9,212 bases of DNA from assembly GCA_030038955.1 (NCBI GenBank), contig JASHQV010000347.1, positions 1-9,212 on the forward strand, given 5' to 3'. Of this stretch, positions 1-7,910 are shown piece after piece. The stretch is from Solirubrobacteraceae bacterium (lineage in GTDB: Bacteria > Actinomycetota > Thermoleophilia > Solirubrobacterales > Solirubrobacteraceae). The notes under the pieces are model-generated. The model was not told the DNA's origin and did not search any database. It worked only from the letters and a program-made list of their open reading frames with translations. The translations under genes were made by a program, and so were the position numbers. Each line of letters opens with the position of its first letter. Position 1 is the stretch's first letter.

Positions 1-411
1 GAGCGCCACCCGAACCTGCGGCTGGTGTTCCTGGAGTCAGGCGCGACCTGGATCGCTCCGTTCATGTGGCGGCTTGACGCCAACTACAGGGGGCTGCGTC
101 GCGAGATCCCCTGGGCGCGCCGGCTGCCCAGCGAATACCTCCGCGACCACGTCCGGGTGTCCGCCGGGCCGATCGAGATCGGAGCCGACGCCGGCGCCTG
201 GGTGCATCTGCTGGAGAGCTTCGGCGGCGCCGAGCTGCTCGTATTCGGCAGCGGCTATCCGGACTGGGACAGCGTCGCCGTCGAACAGCTCCGGGCGGTG
301 CTCCCGGATGGCTGGCTGAGACGGGTGCTGGCGGACAATGCCAGTGCCTGGTTCGACCTCCCTGGCCGGCAGCCCGGCGAGGAAGCGGGCACCGCTACTG
401 GAACGGCCTGA
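1..411 (+). CDS. Amidohydrolase-2 family protein, C-terminal part (5' end outside window)
   Basis: The frame is open from the first base, so the gene begins upstream; 136 codons plus stop are visible. The fragment matches the end of the TIM-barrel amidohydrolase-2 family (metal-dependent hydrolases and decarboxylases such as the ACMSD/LigW relatives): a FLESG strand near residue 10, a PSEYLRDHVR segment near 43-52, and a final-strand motif FGSGYPDWD at 82-90. In the family this last motif usually reads F-S-S-D-Y-P-H-W-D, and its first Asp is a metal ligand and catalytic residue. Here that position is Gly85 (codon 253-255) and the His is Asp88. The protein may therefore be inactive, use a different chemistry, or serve a binding role. 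It converges on the enoyl-CoA hydratase gene with a 17-bp overlap. Family assignment is good; the substrate is unknown. Confidence 0.82.
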   Translation, partial: ERHPNLRLVFLESGATWIAPFMWRLDANYRGLRREIPWARRLPSEYLRDHVRVSAGPIEIGADAGAWVHLLESFGGAELLVFGSGYPDWDSVAVEQLRAVLPDGWLRRVLADNASAWFDLPGRQPGEEAGTATGTA

Positions 412-1252
412 ACTGCTCGGCTCGCCACCGGATCGCCGCAGCCAACCCCTGCTCGCTGCGGATCCGGTCGAACGCGTTGTACTCCGGCGTGGAGGTGGCG
501 TTCAGCAGCACGGCCAGGTCGCCGCCGTAGCGCAGCGCGGTGTCGAACCCCATTGCCTCGTAGGCGGCGTTGATCGCGCGCTTGTTCCAGCGCAGCGCCG
601 CTAGCGCGACGCGGGACATTCGACGAGCCACCTTGAGCGTCTCCCGCTCGAGCTCGGCGGCCGGGAACACCCGGTTGACGAGGCCGAGACGCAGCGCCTC
701 GTCGGCGCCGATCGTGTCGCCGGTGTAGATCAGCTCGCGACTCGCCTGGCCGATCACCCAGGGCATGATCATCGTGACCACGCCGGCCGAGAAGCGAGTC
801 TCCACGACGCCGAAGCTGGCGTTGTCGGCCGCGTAGCGGATGTCGCACATCTGCGCCAGCTCGAGCGCCCCGCCCAGGCAGTGACCGTTGATCATCGCGA
901 TCGTCGGCTTCGTGCAGCGCCACACCGCCTGCGTGAAGGTGAGATCGGCGCGCATCCGCTCGCTGAGCGTCTCGACGCTGATCTCCATCTCGTCGTCCTG
1001 CAGGTCATAGCCGCTGGAGAACGACTTGGACCCGGCCCCTCTCAGGACGATCACGCGCACATCGTCGTCGGCGTCCGCAGCGGCCACCGCCTGCTGCAGC
1101 TCCCGGCACAGCTGCAGGTTCATCGCGTTCATCCGCTCGGGCCGGTCGAGCGTGACCACGGCTATGCGATCATCGACCGCATAGCCGATGCACTCGAGCG
1201 CCTCGTTCAGCCGCTCCGGATCCGTGTCCTGCTGCTGGGTGGGATCAGACAT
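395..1252 (-). CDS. Enoyl-CoA hydratase/isomerase (crotonase) family protein
   Basis: A complete crotonase-fold enzyme of 285 residues, near the usual family length. Counting from an ATG two codons further upstream (1258), the oxyanion-hole segment FSSGYDL lies at 80-86. The core HCLGGALELAQMCD lies at 126-139, with Glu133 and Glu153 (in VVETRF) at the positions of the two catalytic glutamates of rat mitochondrial hydratase; the 20-residue spacing is kept. Hydration of a 2-enoyl-CoA is therefore plausible, but the family also contains isomerases, dehalogenases and lyases. I prefer the ATG at 1252 because an AAGGAG at 1261-1266 lies 8 nt before it and only 2 nt before the ATG at 1258. The start overlaps the end of the acyl-CoA synthetase gene by 8 bp, so the two are very likely co-transcribed and translationally coupled. 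The exact substrate is not visible. Confidence 0.9.
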   Translation of the reverse strand: MSDPTQQQDTDPERLNEALECIGYAVDDRIAVVTLDRPERMNAMNLQLCRELQQAVAAADADDDVRVIVLRGAGSKSFSSGYDLQDDEMEISVETLSERMRADLTFTQAVWRCTKPTIAMINGHCLGGALELAQMCDIRYAADNASFGVVETRFSAGVVTMIMPWVIGQASRELIYTGDTIGADEALRLGLVNRVFPAAELERETLKVARRMSRVALAALRWNKRAINAAYEAMGFDTALRYGGDLAVLLNATSTPEYNAFDRIRSEQGLAAAIRWRAEQFRPFQ

Positions 1253-3404
1253 CGGCATCGCTCCTTCGAGGGCCGGCCGCCGCGCGACTGGCTTTGTCTG
1301 TTGAGGACTTCCTGACCACGACCAGGTCGACTCCGGCCACTCCCTGTTCGTCGCTCAGCACGATCAACGGGTTGACCTCAATCGTGTCTACTAGGTCGTT
1401 CAGCGCCGCGGCCAGCGAGCTGAGGCGGGCGACCACGGCGGCCGCGGCAGCCAGGCTCCGGCCGGCCGCCCCGCTACGGCCGCGCAGCAAGGGAGCCGCG
1501 GGTGACTCGCGCAGCAGCCTGCGGGCAGCGGCCCGGTCAACAGGTCCGACGTGGATCGCCACGCTGCGAGCGGACTCCACCTCGGTTCCGCCCGTGCCGA
1601 CCGCCGTCACCGGGCCAAAGTCTGGATCGTTGCGGGCGCCGACGAACAGCTCCAGGCCCTGCTTCTGGGGCTGCACGCAGACCGACGGCCGCACGGCACC
1701 GAGCTCCGCAAGCCTCGCCGACAGCGCCTCGAAGGCAGCCCTGGCGCCGGCGGCATCGACTACCCCGGTGATCACGAGACCGGCCGCATGCTTGTGCAGG
1801 ATTCCCTGGCCGTGCCCTTTGACCACCACGGGGTAGCCGACTCGCGCCGCCGCCCGGGCCGCGTCCGAGGCAGACGACACGACCACCAACGGCGCCATCG
1901 GAACGCCGGTCGCGTGCAGCAGCGCGGCGCCCTCGGCGGGTCCGAGCTCGCCGCCGAGCAGCGCCTCGCGCAACGCCCGGGAGCCGGCATCCCGACGCCG
2001 CCGCTCCCCCTGGAGACGAACGCCGGCCGGTCTGGTGTAGCCGGTCCATTTGGCGACCGCCCCAAGGCCCAGGCGCAGGCCGGTGAGGACCGGCACGCCC
2101 GGCTCCGCGGCTAGCGTTAGCGTTCCCGGGTCAACGCCGGACAGCGCGGTGGTGGTGAGGATGATGAAGTGCTTGCCGGTGGCTGCTCGCAGCTCGGCGA
2201 AGGTTCGAACGACCGCGCGCGCGATCTGCGCATCGCCGCCTCCCGAGGAGGGCGCATCGAGCACCGCGATGATCGTGCTCGGCTGCCTGTCGCTGGCCAG
2301 CTGCGTGACCGCGGCTCGAAACCGCGCCTCGTCCCAGCCGAGGCCCCAGGCGTCGATCGGGTTGCTGGGCAGCGAGAGCGTACCCAGCACCTGGCGCAGG
2401 GCTCGGCGCGTCGCCCGGGGCAGCGTCAGCAGCGGCTGCGCCGCGTCGGCTGCCAGATCGGCGGTCAGCGCCGCTTCTCCCCCTGACATCGTCAACGCCA
2501 CCACGCAACGGCTCGCCGGCGGGTCCGGCGAGGCCGCGAACAGCGTTGCCAGCTCGAGCATCTCGTCGAAGTCGGTGGCGCGGATCACGCCGCACTGGCG
2601 TAGGAAGGCGTCGTAGGTCTCGTCACTGCCGGCGATCGCGCTGGTGTGGTCCCGGACGACCGCCTGGGCCGCCTGCGATCGACCCACCTTGATGGCGATG
2701 ATTCGCTGGCCGCGCTCAGCTGCACGGTGGGCCGCGCCAGCGAACTTCGCTGGAGAGCGGATGCTCTCCAGGAACATCAAGATAACTTTGACCCGCTCGT
2801 CGCTGACCGCGTAATCCAGGTAGTCGCTGACCTCGACGACTGCCTCGTTGCCGGCCGTGATCACGTAGGCGAGCCCGAGCCGCTTGGGATCCTCGGTCAG
2901 GGCGATGGCGGCCGATCCGCTCTGGCTGATGATCGCCACCGGGCCCGGCAGCGGGTCGAACGGCAGCGTCCACATGCCGCTGCGGTCGAGCACGTCGAGC
3001 ACGCCCATGTTGTTTGGCCCCGACACGACGATCTGGTGGCGGCGGGCGATCCGCACGAGCTCCTCCTGCAGGCTTCGCCCGGCCGCGCCGGCGTCGGCAA
3101 ACCCGGCCGCATGGATGACTGCGGCGCCGATCCCCTGTGCGCCGGCCTGCTGCAGCGCCTCGACCGAAGGCCCTGCCGGCAGACCGATGAAGGCCGCATC
3201 CGGGACCTCCGGAAGCTCCGCCAGTGACCGGTAGCAGCGGTGCCCCAGCACCTCCTCGTGACGGGGGTTGACGGGGTACAGCCGTCCGTCGAAGCCGAGC
3301 TCGTGAAGCGCCCTGATCACGGCCCCTCCGGCCGAGCTCACGCGTGGCGAGGCGCCGACGACCGCGATCGCACTGGGCGCTATCAGCTTGCGCAGCTCAT
3401 GCAA
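1245..3404 (-). CDS. ADP-forming acyl-CoA synthetase (acetate--CoA ligase family), single-chain alpha-beta fusion
   Basis: A 719-residue protein of the NDP-forming acyl-CoA synthetase family, which interconverts acyl-CoA + ADP + Pi and acid + CoA + ATP through a phosphohistidine. Domains run in the usual fused order: CoA-binding Rossmann domain (about 5-130, VGASPR at 16-21), succinyl-CoA-synthetase-like domain (about 150-290, ISQSG at 159-163), ligase-CoA domain (about 298-455), and ATP-grasp domain (about 485-700; VVVKGHGQGILHKH around 526-539, IEVNPL at 675-680). The catalytic His is His253 in DHTSAIAGSDETYDAF. The start is a TTG: an in-frame TGA at 3408-3410 rules out anything longer, the next codons match the conserved family N-terminus, and a weak AGGT lies about 7 nt upstream. 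The gene is the promoter-proximal member of an operon with the enoyl-CoA hydratase and diverges from the mu-crystallin-like gene. The acid substrate cannot be deduced. Confidence 0.92.
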   Translation of the reverse strand: MHELRKLIAPSAIAVVGASPRVSSAGGAVIRALHELGFDGRLYPVNPRHEEVLGHRCYRSLAELPEVPDAAFIGLPAGPSVEALQQAGAQGIGAAVIHAAGFADAGAAGRSLQEELVRIARRHQIVVSGPNNMGVLDVLDRSGMWTLPFDPLPGPVAIISQSGSAAIALTEDPKRLGLAYVITAGNEAVVEVSDYLDYAVSDERVKVILMFLESIRSPAKFAGAAHRAAERGQRIIAIKVGRSQAAQAVVRDHTSAIAGSDETYDAFLRQCGVIRATDFDEMLELATLFAASPDPPASRCVVALTMSGGEAALTADLAADAAQPLLTLPRATRRALRQVLGTLSLPSNPIDAWGLGWDEARFRAAVTQLASDRQPSTIIAVLDAPSSGGGDAQIARAVVRTFAELRAATGKHFIILTTTALSGVDPGTLTLAAEPGVPVLTGLRLGLGAVAKWTGYTRPAGVRLQGERRRRDAGSRALREALLGGELGPAEGAALLHATGVPMAPLVVVSSASDAARAAARVGYPVVVKGHGQGILHKHAAGLVITGVVDAAGARAAFEALSARLAELGAVRPSVCVQPQKQGLELFVGARNDPDFGPVTAVGTGGTEVESARSVAIHVGPVDRAAARRLLRESPAAPLLRGRSGAAGRSLAAAAAVVARLSSLAAALNDLVDTIEVNPLIVLSDEQGVAGVDLVVVRKSSTDKASRAAAGPRRSDADV
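1261..1266 (-). promoter_or_regulatory. Ribosome binding site deciding the enoyl-CoA hydratase start
   Basis: On the minus strand this reads AAGGAG. It is 8 nt from the ATG at 1252 and 2 nt from the ATG at 1258, which favours the downstream start. It lies inside the last codons of the acyl-CoA synthetase gene, as expected for coupled translation. Confidence 0.7.
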
Positions 3405-3465
3405 AGCTCATACCTGGGGAGCCGACCACCGTGTGAACAGGGTCAAACCACTATGTGACGCGTTC

Positions 3466-3471
3466 TATACT
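3466..3471 (+). promoter_or_regulatory. Candidate -10 box for a leaderless transcript of the mu-crystallin-like gene
   Basis: TATACT (5 of 6 to the bacterial consensus) ends 7 nt before the ATG at 3479, so transcription would start at or next to the A of the ATG. No Shine-Dalgarno-like sequence precedes this ATG, and leaderless mRNAs are common in actinobacteria. No convincing -35 box is seen at 16-18 bp. The 74-bp divergent region also holds TGTGA at 3432-3436 and again at 3454-3458, 22 bp apart on the same face of the helix, which could be activator or repressor half-sites. The promoter for the divergent acyl-CoA synthetase operon must also lie here: TTGACC on the minus strand (3441-3446) is a possible -35, but no matching -10 was found. 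Confidence 0.5.
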
Positions 3472-3478
3472 ACCTTCG

Positions 3479-4492
3479 ATGTCGCTCCCGTCCGGCCTGC
3501 CCAGGGTCGCGAAGTCAGCTGATCACGGCCCGGCGGCGCTGCCCTATCTGGGCGCTGCCGAGCTGCGCCCGGCGCTGCCGATCGGCGTGGCCATCGACGC
3601 GCTCAGCGAGGCCCTGTCCGCCGCCCGGACCCATCCGTTGGAGGTGGCACCGCGGGCGATCGTGCCGATCTCAGGCGACGGCGTGCATCCCCGTGACGAG
3701 ATGCTGATGATGCCGGCTGCCGGCCCGGAGGGGGCAGGAGCGAAGATCGTGACGATCGCGCGTGCCAACCCGGAGCGGGACCTGCCGCTGATTCAGGGCG
3801 CCTATGTGCTGTTCTCCAAGGTCGGCTTCTCGCCGGAGCTGATGATCGACGCCGCCGCGTTGACCGGGCTTCGCACGGCTGCCGTATCGGCCCTCGTGAC
3901 CCAGCATCTGGCCCGCTCCGACAGCAGCCGCCTGGTGGTGTTCGGGGCTGGGGCCCAAGCCGAGGCGCACGTTGAGGCGATGCAGGCCGTGCTGCCGATC
4001 TCGACCGTCACGATCGTCGCCTCATCGCCGACCAGCACGAGAGCTCGCGCGCTGATCGGGAAGCTCCAGGCGGCTGGTGTCGACGCCCGCGCTGGCGCGC
4101 CGAACGCGGTGCGCGACGCCGATGTGGTCTGCACGTGTACGACGAGCACGATCCCGGTGTTCGACGGCGATTTGCTGGCGGCGGGCGCCCACGTCAACGC
4201 GATCGGCGCGTACCGCCCGGACATGTGCGAAGTCGATGGGTCACTCCTGGCCCGCGCCAAGCTGGTCGTCGACACTCGCCAGGCTGCACTCGCCGAGGCG
4301 GGGGACATCCTTGCTGCGATCGCCAGGCACCACCTGCCCGAGCAGGGCTTCGCGCACGAGCTGACCGACGTCGTCTGCGGCCGCGTCACCCGGCGGAGCG
4401 ATGCGGAGATCACCGTCTTCAAGGCCGTCGGGCTGGCGATCGAAGATCTGATCCTGGCCAGGGCAGCCGCTGACCGCCTGGGAATCTCCTGA
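3479..4492 (+). CDS. Ornithine cyclodeaminase/mu-crystallin family protein, ketimine-reductase-like
   Basis: A 337-residue NAD(P)-dependent enzyme of the OCD/mu-crystallin family, near full family length. Counting from the upstream in-frame GTG at 3455, conserved points are GAKIVTI at 95-101 (Lys97, the substrate-binding Lys position), TGLRTAAVSAL at 137-147, the dinucleotide loop FGAGAQAEAH at 163-172, NAIGAYRPDMCEVD at 248-261, and the family C-terminal signature TVFKAVGLAIEDL at 320-332. The Asp that ornithine cyclodeaminase uses in catalysis is Tyr253 here, and the surrounding RPD-x-x-E-x-D resembles human mu-crystallin, a ketimine reductase. A cyclic imine or keto-imine reductase is therefore more likely than ornithine cyclodeaminase; alanine or opine dehydrogenase-like activity is also possible. 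I prefer the ATG at 3479 because a TATACT box sits just upstream and inside any GTG-started frame. An MFS gene follows on the same strand. Confidence 0.85.
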   Translation: MSLPSGLPRVAKSADHGPAALPYLGAAELRPALPIGVAIDALSEALSAARTHPLEVAPRAIVPISGDGVHPRDEMLMMPAAGPEGAGAKIVTIARANPERDLPLIQGAYVLFSKVGFSPELMIDAAALTGLRTAAVSALVTQHLARSDSSRLVVFGAGAQAEAHVEAMQAVLPISTVTIVASSPTSTRARALIGKLQAAGVDARAGAPNAVRDADVVCTCTTSTIPVFDGDLLAAGAHVNAIGAYRPDMCEVDGSLLARAKLVVDTRQAALAEAGDILAAIARHHLPEQGFAHELTDVVCGRVTRRSDAEITVFKAVGLAIEDLILARAAADRLGIS

Positions 4493-4680
4493 GATGCTCA
4501 CCGTGGTCGCGGGGGCGGTCGATCCCGTCACCGCAACCGACTACCACCCGGCTGATGAGCCGTTCCTGATCGTCAGCGGCGGCGTCCGTTGATACCCGCA
4601 GACCGCACCGGTGGGCGCCGCCTCGTGCTCGACCCCGCGCAATCCCGTCGACACCGGGCTCGTCTTGCGGCGAGCGCAGC

Positions 4681-5913
4681 GTGCTCGAGTCGCAGATCGC
4701 ACCCAGTCTGAGCGACGACCGCGGCCTCCCGGCTGACGTGTGGCCGTCGCTGACGACGGCGCTGCTCGCGCGGATACCGGTCGGCTGCATCGGTCTCCTG
4801 ATCGTGCTGGAGGTGGTTGGCAGCGGCCTGTCGTACGCAACCGCCGGAGTTGCGGTCGCGATCTGCGGAGTCGGGGCGGCGGCCGGAGCGCCGCTGCTCG
4901 GCCGGCTTGCCGACCGTCTCGGTCAGACTCGCGCGCTGCTGCTCAGTGGGGTCGGATCGCTGCTGGGATTGACATCGTTTGCGCTGGTCTCAGCGGGCAC
5001 GCCAAGCTGGGTGCTGATGCTCCTGGCGGCCATCTGCGGAGTCGCCCAGCCGCCGGTGGCCGCGGCCGCACGGGCGCTCTGGCGAGCGCAATATCGCCCT
5101 TCGGCGTTTGCCCGCGTGGTGATGATCGACACGGCGCTGCAGGAAGTGGCGTTCACGATCGGGCCGGTCGCGTTCGTCCCGCTTGCCACCTACACGAGAC
5201 CGTGGATCGCGCTGGCGGCGCTGGGCGCGGTGTCGGGCGCCTCCAGCGTCGCCTTCGCGCTGCTGCCGCCAACGCGCCGCCTCGCTCGCAACCGCCGGCG
5301 CTTCGGCGGCTCTTGGCTCGGCCCCCTGGTCCACCCGGGTGTCTGCACGCTGGTGATGGTCTCGACCTCGGTGGGGACGGGGTTCGGAGCCACGGAGCTC
5401 GGCCTGATCCGCATGGCTGCTGCGTTCGGCGCCCGCGGCGCCACCGGGCTGCTGTTCGCCGCGATCAGCACCGGCAGCCTGACGGGTGGGCTGGTCGCCT
5501 CGCGCGTGCCGATCCGCCGACCGGTGCGGCGCGCACTCAGCCTGATCAGCGTCTACGCGGTTGCCAACTGCCTGCTAGCGGCCGCGCCCAACGTGCTGGT
5601 GCTGGGAGCTCTGCTGCTCTGCGGAGGCTTCGTAATCGCACCGTCGTTTGGCGTCATCTATCTGCTGATGGGGGAGGTGGCGCCGCCCGCGATGGCCACG
5701 GAGGCATTCGCGCTGACGACGGCCGGCCTGACCGCCGGGTTTGCCGTCGGCGCGGCGATCGCTGGAGCGGCCAGCGAAGTGTTCCGCGGGGCGCCGTTCT
5801 TCGCCGCAGGCGCCGCGATCGCCGTCGGTGCGATCGTCGTCTGGTGGCGCGCCGGCACCCTGGCAAGCGCCACCGAGCAGCTGAGCTCGGCTTCTGCCCC
5901 GCCGTCGTCATAG
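4681..5913 (+). CDS. MFS family transporter, 12 transmembrane helices
   Basis: A 410-residue integral membrane protein of major facilitator type, probably an exporter or uptake carrier in the cytoplasmic membrane. Hydrophobic segments are spaced as two six-helix halves, with a charged cytoplasmic loop near 197-210 (PTRRLARNRRR) between them. Motif A is visible as GRLADRLGQTR at 74-84 between helices 2 and 3. The segment around 149-163 (IDTALQEVAFTIGPV) is typical of a large uncharacterised actinobacterial MFS group. The start is uncertain: GTG at 4681 is the first available in the open frame, while GTG at 4738 would still keep helix 1 (begins near residue 24); neither has a clear ribosome binding site. 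It lies 188 bp after the mu-crystallin-like gene on the same strand and ends 16 bp from the convergent ABC permease gene. No substrate can be inferred. Confidence 0.87.
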   Translation: MLESQIAPSLSDDRGLPADVWPSLTTALLARIPVGCIGLLIVLEVVGSGLSYATAGVAVAICGVGAAAGAPLLGRLADRLGQTRALLLSGVGSLLGLTSFALVSAGTPSWVLMLLAAICGVAQPPVAAAARALWRAQYRPSAFARVVMIDTALQEVAFTIGPVAFVPLATYTRPWIALAALGAVSGASSVAFALLPPTRRLARNRRRFGGSWLGPLVHPGVCTLVMVSTSVGTGFGATELGLIRMAAAFGARGATGLLFAAISTGSLTGGLVASRVPIRRPVRRALSLISVYAVANCLLAAAPNVLVLGALLLCGGFVIAPSFGVIYLLMGEVAPPAMATEAFALTTAGLTAGFAVGAAIAGAASEVFRGAPFFAAGAAIAVGAIVVWWRAGTLASATEQLSSASAPPSS

Positions 5914-5929
5914 GGCGACGTGGGCGCTG

Positions 5930-6832
5930 CTACTCGGTGGTCGAGAACTCCCAGATCGCGGCCGCCAGCATCACCAGCCCGAGCGCCAGGATCACTCCCG
6001 CCTCGAGCAGGCCAGGCACGCGATAGCCCCACCAGGTGATGCCGCTGTCCAGCGCGCGGTGCGCCAGCGGCGAGATGCTGAGGTGGCTGAACACGAGCCG
6101 GCGCATCGGGTCGACCGCGTACGCCAGCGGGTCCAGGCGGTTGAGGATCGTCAGCCACGTGGGCAGCCCCGAGGCGGGGAACATCGCGCCCGAGATGAAG
6201 TACATCGGCATCACGACCATCTGCATGACGCCCATGAACGACTGCATCTGCTTGATCCTGATCGCGACCATGATCCCGAACGCGGTGATCGTGAACGCCA
6301 GCAGCAGCTGCAGGCCGAACACGCCGAAGATCAGTCCGAGGTCGTAGGGCACGTGCACCAGGCCGGCGATCGCCAGCACGATGATCCCCTGGAAGCAGGC
6401 GACGGTCGCACCACCCAGGCACTTGCCGATCACGATCGAGCTGCGCCGCACCGGCGCCACCATCATCTCGCGGAGAAAGCCGAACTCGCGGTCCCAGACG
6501 ATCGAGGCGGCCGAGAACATAGCCGTGAACATCACCGCCATGCAGAGGATTCCCGGATAGATGAACGTCTTCAGGTTGACGCCGTGGGTGCCAGCGCTGG
6601 CCAGCGTCTGCAGGCCGCCGCCGAGCACGAACAGGAACAGGAACGGCTGCACCAGCGAGGTGACGATGCGCAGGCGGTCGCTGACGAAGCGGATCAGCTC
6701 ACGGCGCCAGACGATCTTGATCGCCCGTAGCTCGGAGGCGAAGGTGCGGCGCGGAACGCGGACGCGGACGACGTCGCCGGCACCGGCAGGCGTGACGGCT
6801 GGAGCGGTCCGCTCGCTCGTGCTGGTACTCAT
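5930..6832 (-). CDS. ABC-2 type transporter permease (DrrB/NodJ-like)
   Basis: A 300-residue membrane subunit of an ABC exporter. A cytoplasmic N-terminus of about 55 residues is followed by six predicted helices at roughly 56-75, 91-112, 138-160, 165-191, 200-222 and 273-294. The conserved ABC-2 cytoplasmic segment is present at 113-137 (WDREFGFLREMMVAPVRR and following), as is the MYFISGAMFP region at 210-219 and LDPLAYAVDPMRR at 233-245. The gene starts within the last codon of the ATPase gene (ATGA overlap, 6829-6832), so the two subunits are coupled in translation and expected in equal amounts. Family members export antibiotics, lipids or polysaccharide precursors; PadR control in this operon favours a drug or lipophilic-compound efflux role, which is inference. 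Confidence 0.92.
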   Translation of the reverse strand: MSTSTSERTAPAVTPAGAGDVVRVRVPRRTFASELRAIKIVWRRELIRFVSDRLRIVTSLVQPFLFLFVLGGGLQTLASAGTHGVNLKTFIYPGILCMAVMFTAMFSAASIVWDREFGFLREMMVAPVRRSSIVIGKCLGGATVACFQGIIVLAIAGLVHVPYDLGLIFGVFGLQLLLAFTITAFGIMVAIRIKQMQSFMGVMQMVVMPMYFISGAMFPASGLPTWLTILNRLDPLAYAVDPMRRLVFSHLSISPLAHRALDSGITWWGYRVPGLLEAGVILALGLVMLAAAIWEFSTTE

Positions 6833-7869
6833 CGGCGGCCCCCGCTCATCATCTGCATCATCACCCGGTTGCGGTGCTTCGAGCGGTCCTCCTCGGCATC
6901 ACGGATGGTCGTGCCCGTGAACGACATGAACACGTCATCGAGGGTCGGGCGCGACACGCTGACGGCGCGGATCGGAACTCCAAGCTCGGCGAACAATCGC
7001 GGCACGAACTTCTCGCCGGCGGCGACGCCGAACGTGACCGCCCCCTCGGAGATCTTCGCCTCGAGGCCGAACCGCTCCCGGAGTGCCTCGATCGTGGCCT
7101 GATCGTCCTCGGTCTGGATCGTCACGCGGTCGGTGCCGATTCCCGCCTTCAAAGTCTCAGGCGCGTCGAGCGCGACGATCCTGCCGTGATCCATGATCGC
7201 GATCCGCTCGCACCACTCGGCCTCGTCCATGTAGTGGGTGGTCATGAACACGGTGATCTCCTCGCGTTGCTGAAGCTCGCGGATGTAGCTCCAGATCGAC
7301 CGCCGGGTCTGAGGGTCGAGGCCGATCGTCGGCTCGTCCAGGAACAGCACGCGCGGGGAGTGCATCAGCCCGCGAGCGATCTCGAGGCGGCGGCGCATGC
7401 CACCCGAGAACGTCCCGACGATCCCGTCCCGGCGCTCCCACAGCCCGACCATGTCGAGCACCTGACGCATCCTCGGCTCCACCAGGGTGGCCGGTACGCC
7501 GTACAGCTCGGCGTGCAGCTTCAGGTTCTGCGCGGCCGTCAGGTAGCCGTCGAGCGTCGGGTCCTGGAACACCAGGCCGATGTGCCGGCGCACGTCGTCG
7601 CGTTCGCGCACGACGTCGAACCCCGCCACCTTCGCCGACCCGGAGGTCGGCGTCATCAGCGTGCACAGCATGTTGATCGTCGTGGTCTTGCCGGCGCCGT
7701 TCGGCCCGAGGAACCCGAACACCTCGCCGGCGGCCACTTCGAAGCTGACGTCGCGCACCGCCTCGACCTCGTCGAACGTCTTCACCAGGTTTCGGACGGC
7801 GACGGCGGGCGTGGCCTGCCCCGGGGCGGCGACGGCGGCTCCGGGCTGGTGTCCGTTGTCTGTCGTCAT
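6829..7869 (-). CDS. ABC transporter ATP-binding protein (DrrA-like)
   Basis: A 346-residue ATPase subunit that powers the permease encoded by the next gene. All nucleotide-binding motifs are intact: Walker A GPNGAGKT at 55-62, Q-loop Gln102 in VFQDPTLDG, signature FSGGMRRR at 154-161, Walker B VLFLDEP at 174-180, D-loop IGLD at 182-185, and H-loop His212 in TTHYMDEAE. About 100 residues follow the ATPase domain, as in DrrA-type proteins, ending in a Met/Arg-rich tail. The frame could begin at an ATG at 7926, but that codon sits inside a perfect palindrome and adds 19 residues unlike the family, so the ATG at 7869 is chosen; no good ribosome binding site precedes either. It is the second gene of the padR-ATPase-permease operon, 90 nt after the padR stop. 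Confidence 0.92.
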   Translation of the reverse strand: MTTDNGHQPGAAVAAPGQATPAVAVRNLVKTFDEVEAVRDVSFEVAAGEVFGFLGPNGAGKTTTINMLCTLMTPTSGSAKVAGFDVVRERDDVRRHIGLVFQDPTLDGYLTAAQNLKLHAELYGVPATLVEPRMRQVLDMVGLWERRDGIVGTFSGGMRRRLEIARGLMHSPRVLFLDEPTIGLDPQTRRSIWSYIRELQQREEITVFMTTHYMDEAEWCERIAIMDHGRIVALDAPETLKAGIGTDRVTIQTEDDQATIEALRERFGLEAKISEGAVTFGVAAGEKFVPRLFAELGVPIRAVSVSRPTLDDVFMSFTGTTIRDAEEDRSKHRNRVMMQMMSGGRR

Positions 7870-7910
7870 CTCAGTGAGAGGGTAGTGTGCGGCTCGGCCA
7901 CGCCTGGAGG

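Noticed and set aside
395..411. 17-bp overlap of the convergent amidohydrolase and enoyl-CoA hydratase genes as a regulatory antisense arrangement
   Set aside because: Short 3' overlaps are common in dense high-GC genomes, and nothing else points to regulation.
1160..1186. Inverted repeat GGCTATGCG / CGCATAGCC with a 9-nt loop early in the enoyl-CoA hydratase gene
   Set aside because: It lies within conserved coding sequence, and a 9-bp match of this kind is expected about as often as not by chance in a window this size.
4494..4592. 32-codon ORF starting one base after the mu-crystallin-like gene's stop
   Set aside because: It is close enough to be translationally coupled, but it is short, has no clear ribosome binding site and resembles nothing I know. 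The 4493-4680 gap is otherwise without a supported feature.
5890..5932. Possible bidirectional terminator between the convergent MFS and ABC permease genes
   Set aside because: Only a weak CGTCG/CGACG pairing with an 8-nt loop and no T-run is visible, so it does not support a call.
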